Of a DNA stretch of 64,000 bases, positions 63,844 through 64,000 are shown piece by piece. The notes under the pieces were generated by a model that was given only the letters and a program-made list of their open reading frames with translations, was not told where the DNA came from and ran no database searches. Position 1 is the first letter of the stretch; every line of letters begins with the position of its first letter. Origin of the DNA: Adiantum capillus-veneris (Eukaryota > Streptophyta > Polypodiopsida > Polypodiales > Pteridaceae); contig CM043971.1 of the NCBI GenBank assembly GCA_014529385.2, positions 58,389,709-58,453,708 on the forward strand. Direction: 5' to 3'. The position numbers were made by a program, and so were the translations under genes.

Positions 63844-64000
63844 AAGAAGAGAGTTTTAACGTCGTAGGAAACTATCCCAAGAGACCTTAAATATCTAGCC
63901 GACGAGGAGTTGAACTCAAGACTTGTTATTCAAGAGGGAAATGGCATAACCAATCTACCACACTTGGGTGATAGAAAGGTTAATACCATTTTCCTCTTTT

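Larger units (their letters stand above)
62281..64000 (-). repeat. Tandem array of seven SINE-like units with CA/GAA linkers
   Basis: Units start at about 62281, 62477, 62647 (truncated), 62816 (split by a MITE), 63413, 63605 and 63841 (cut by the window end), with spacing of about 170-235 bp. Each runs GTTTTAACGTCGTAGGAAAC ... TTTTTATTGGCAC and is joined by (CA)n and GAGAAGAAGAG. Read on the minus strand, each unit has an A-box-like TGGTAGATTGG and a B-box-like GAGTTCAACTC, and ends GACGTTAAAACTCTC, so they look like tRNA-derived SINEs. Units are about 95 percent alike by eye. Confidence 0.8.

Noticed and set aside
62281-64000. Regularly spaced repeats resembling a CRISPR array
   Set aside because: Repeats are about 170-235 bp with microsatellite linkers in a plant genome; no unique spacers or cas genes.

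Overview
This window is nuclear DNA of a land plant, most likely a large-genome lineage with long introns (gymnosperm, fern or lycophyte rather than a compact angiosperm; this is inference from the ADT gene structure and repeat content, not proven). It is dominated by decayed retrotransposons, very long GA/CT and CA/GT microsatellites and one genuine host gene. No organelle, bacterial, rRNA or CRISPR features are seen.

The host gene is a plastid-type arogenate/prephenate dehydratase (ADT) on the + strand. Eight exons can be placed to the base: 34638-34869, 57843-57910, 58036-58128, 58330-58530, 58619-58699, 58846-58941, 59041-59118 and 59283-59372. They join into 313 codons with GT-AG borders. 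Intron 1 is 22,973 nt and holds most of the mobile DNA of the right half. The last part of the ACT domain is not in the window, so intron 8 is at least 4.6 kb.

Layout. 1-6395: minus-strand chromovirus-type Ty3/gypsy element A with its 5' LTR. 7435-11095: a candidate short-LTR element (K), one LTR of which is split by a solo LTR of family A (7585-9182, TSD TGTTT). 11.3-18.7 kb: LINE 3' remnants and microsatellites, little else. 18.7-25.2 kb: plus-strand Tat-like Ty3/gypsy element B with two RNase H domains. 25.8-31.5 kb: plus-strand Ty1/copia element C, cut by a second solo A-family LTR (26613-28188, TSD CACGC). 31.5-34.6 kb: microsatellites and short duplications before ADT exon 1. 34.6-57.8 kb: ADT intron 1, containing gypsy remnant J, near-complete LINE D (minus), remnant G with the complete non-autonomous LTR element F nested in it (TSD ATGAA), near-complete LINE E (plus), and an LTR with a Met-tRNA primer site (I). 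57.8-59.4 kb: ADT exons 2-8. 59.4-64 kb: gypsy gag fragment, LINE fragment H inside a GA tract, and a tandem array of tRNA-like SINE units interrupted by a hAT-type MITE.

The most unusual signals concern the two long LINEs. Both begin and end in (CT)n on their coding strand. In both, ORF1 and ORF2 lie in the same frame separated by a single stop (TAG in D, TGA in E), with no AUG before the endonuclease motif. Their 3' end motif GACGTTAA followed by CT-rich DNA recurs at several SINE-like units. Two hAT-type MITEs with exact 8-bp target duplications were also found.
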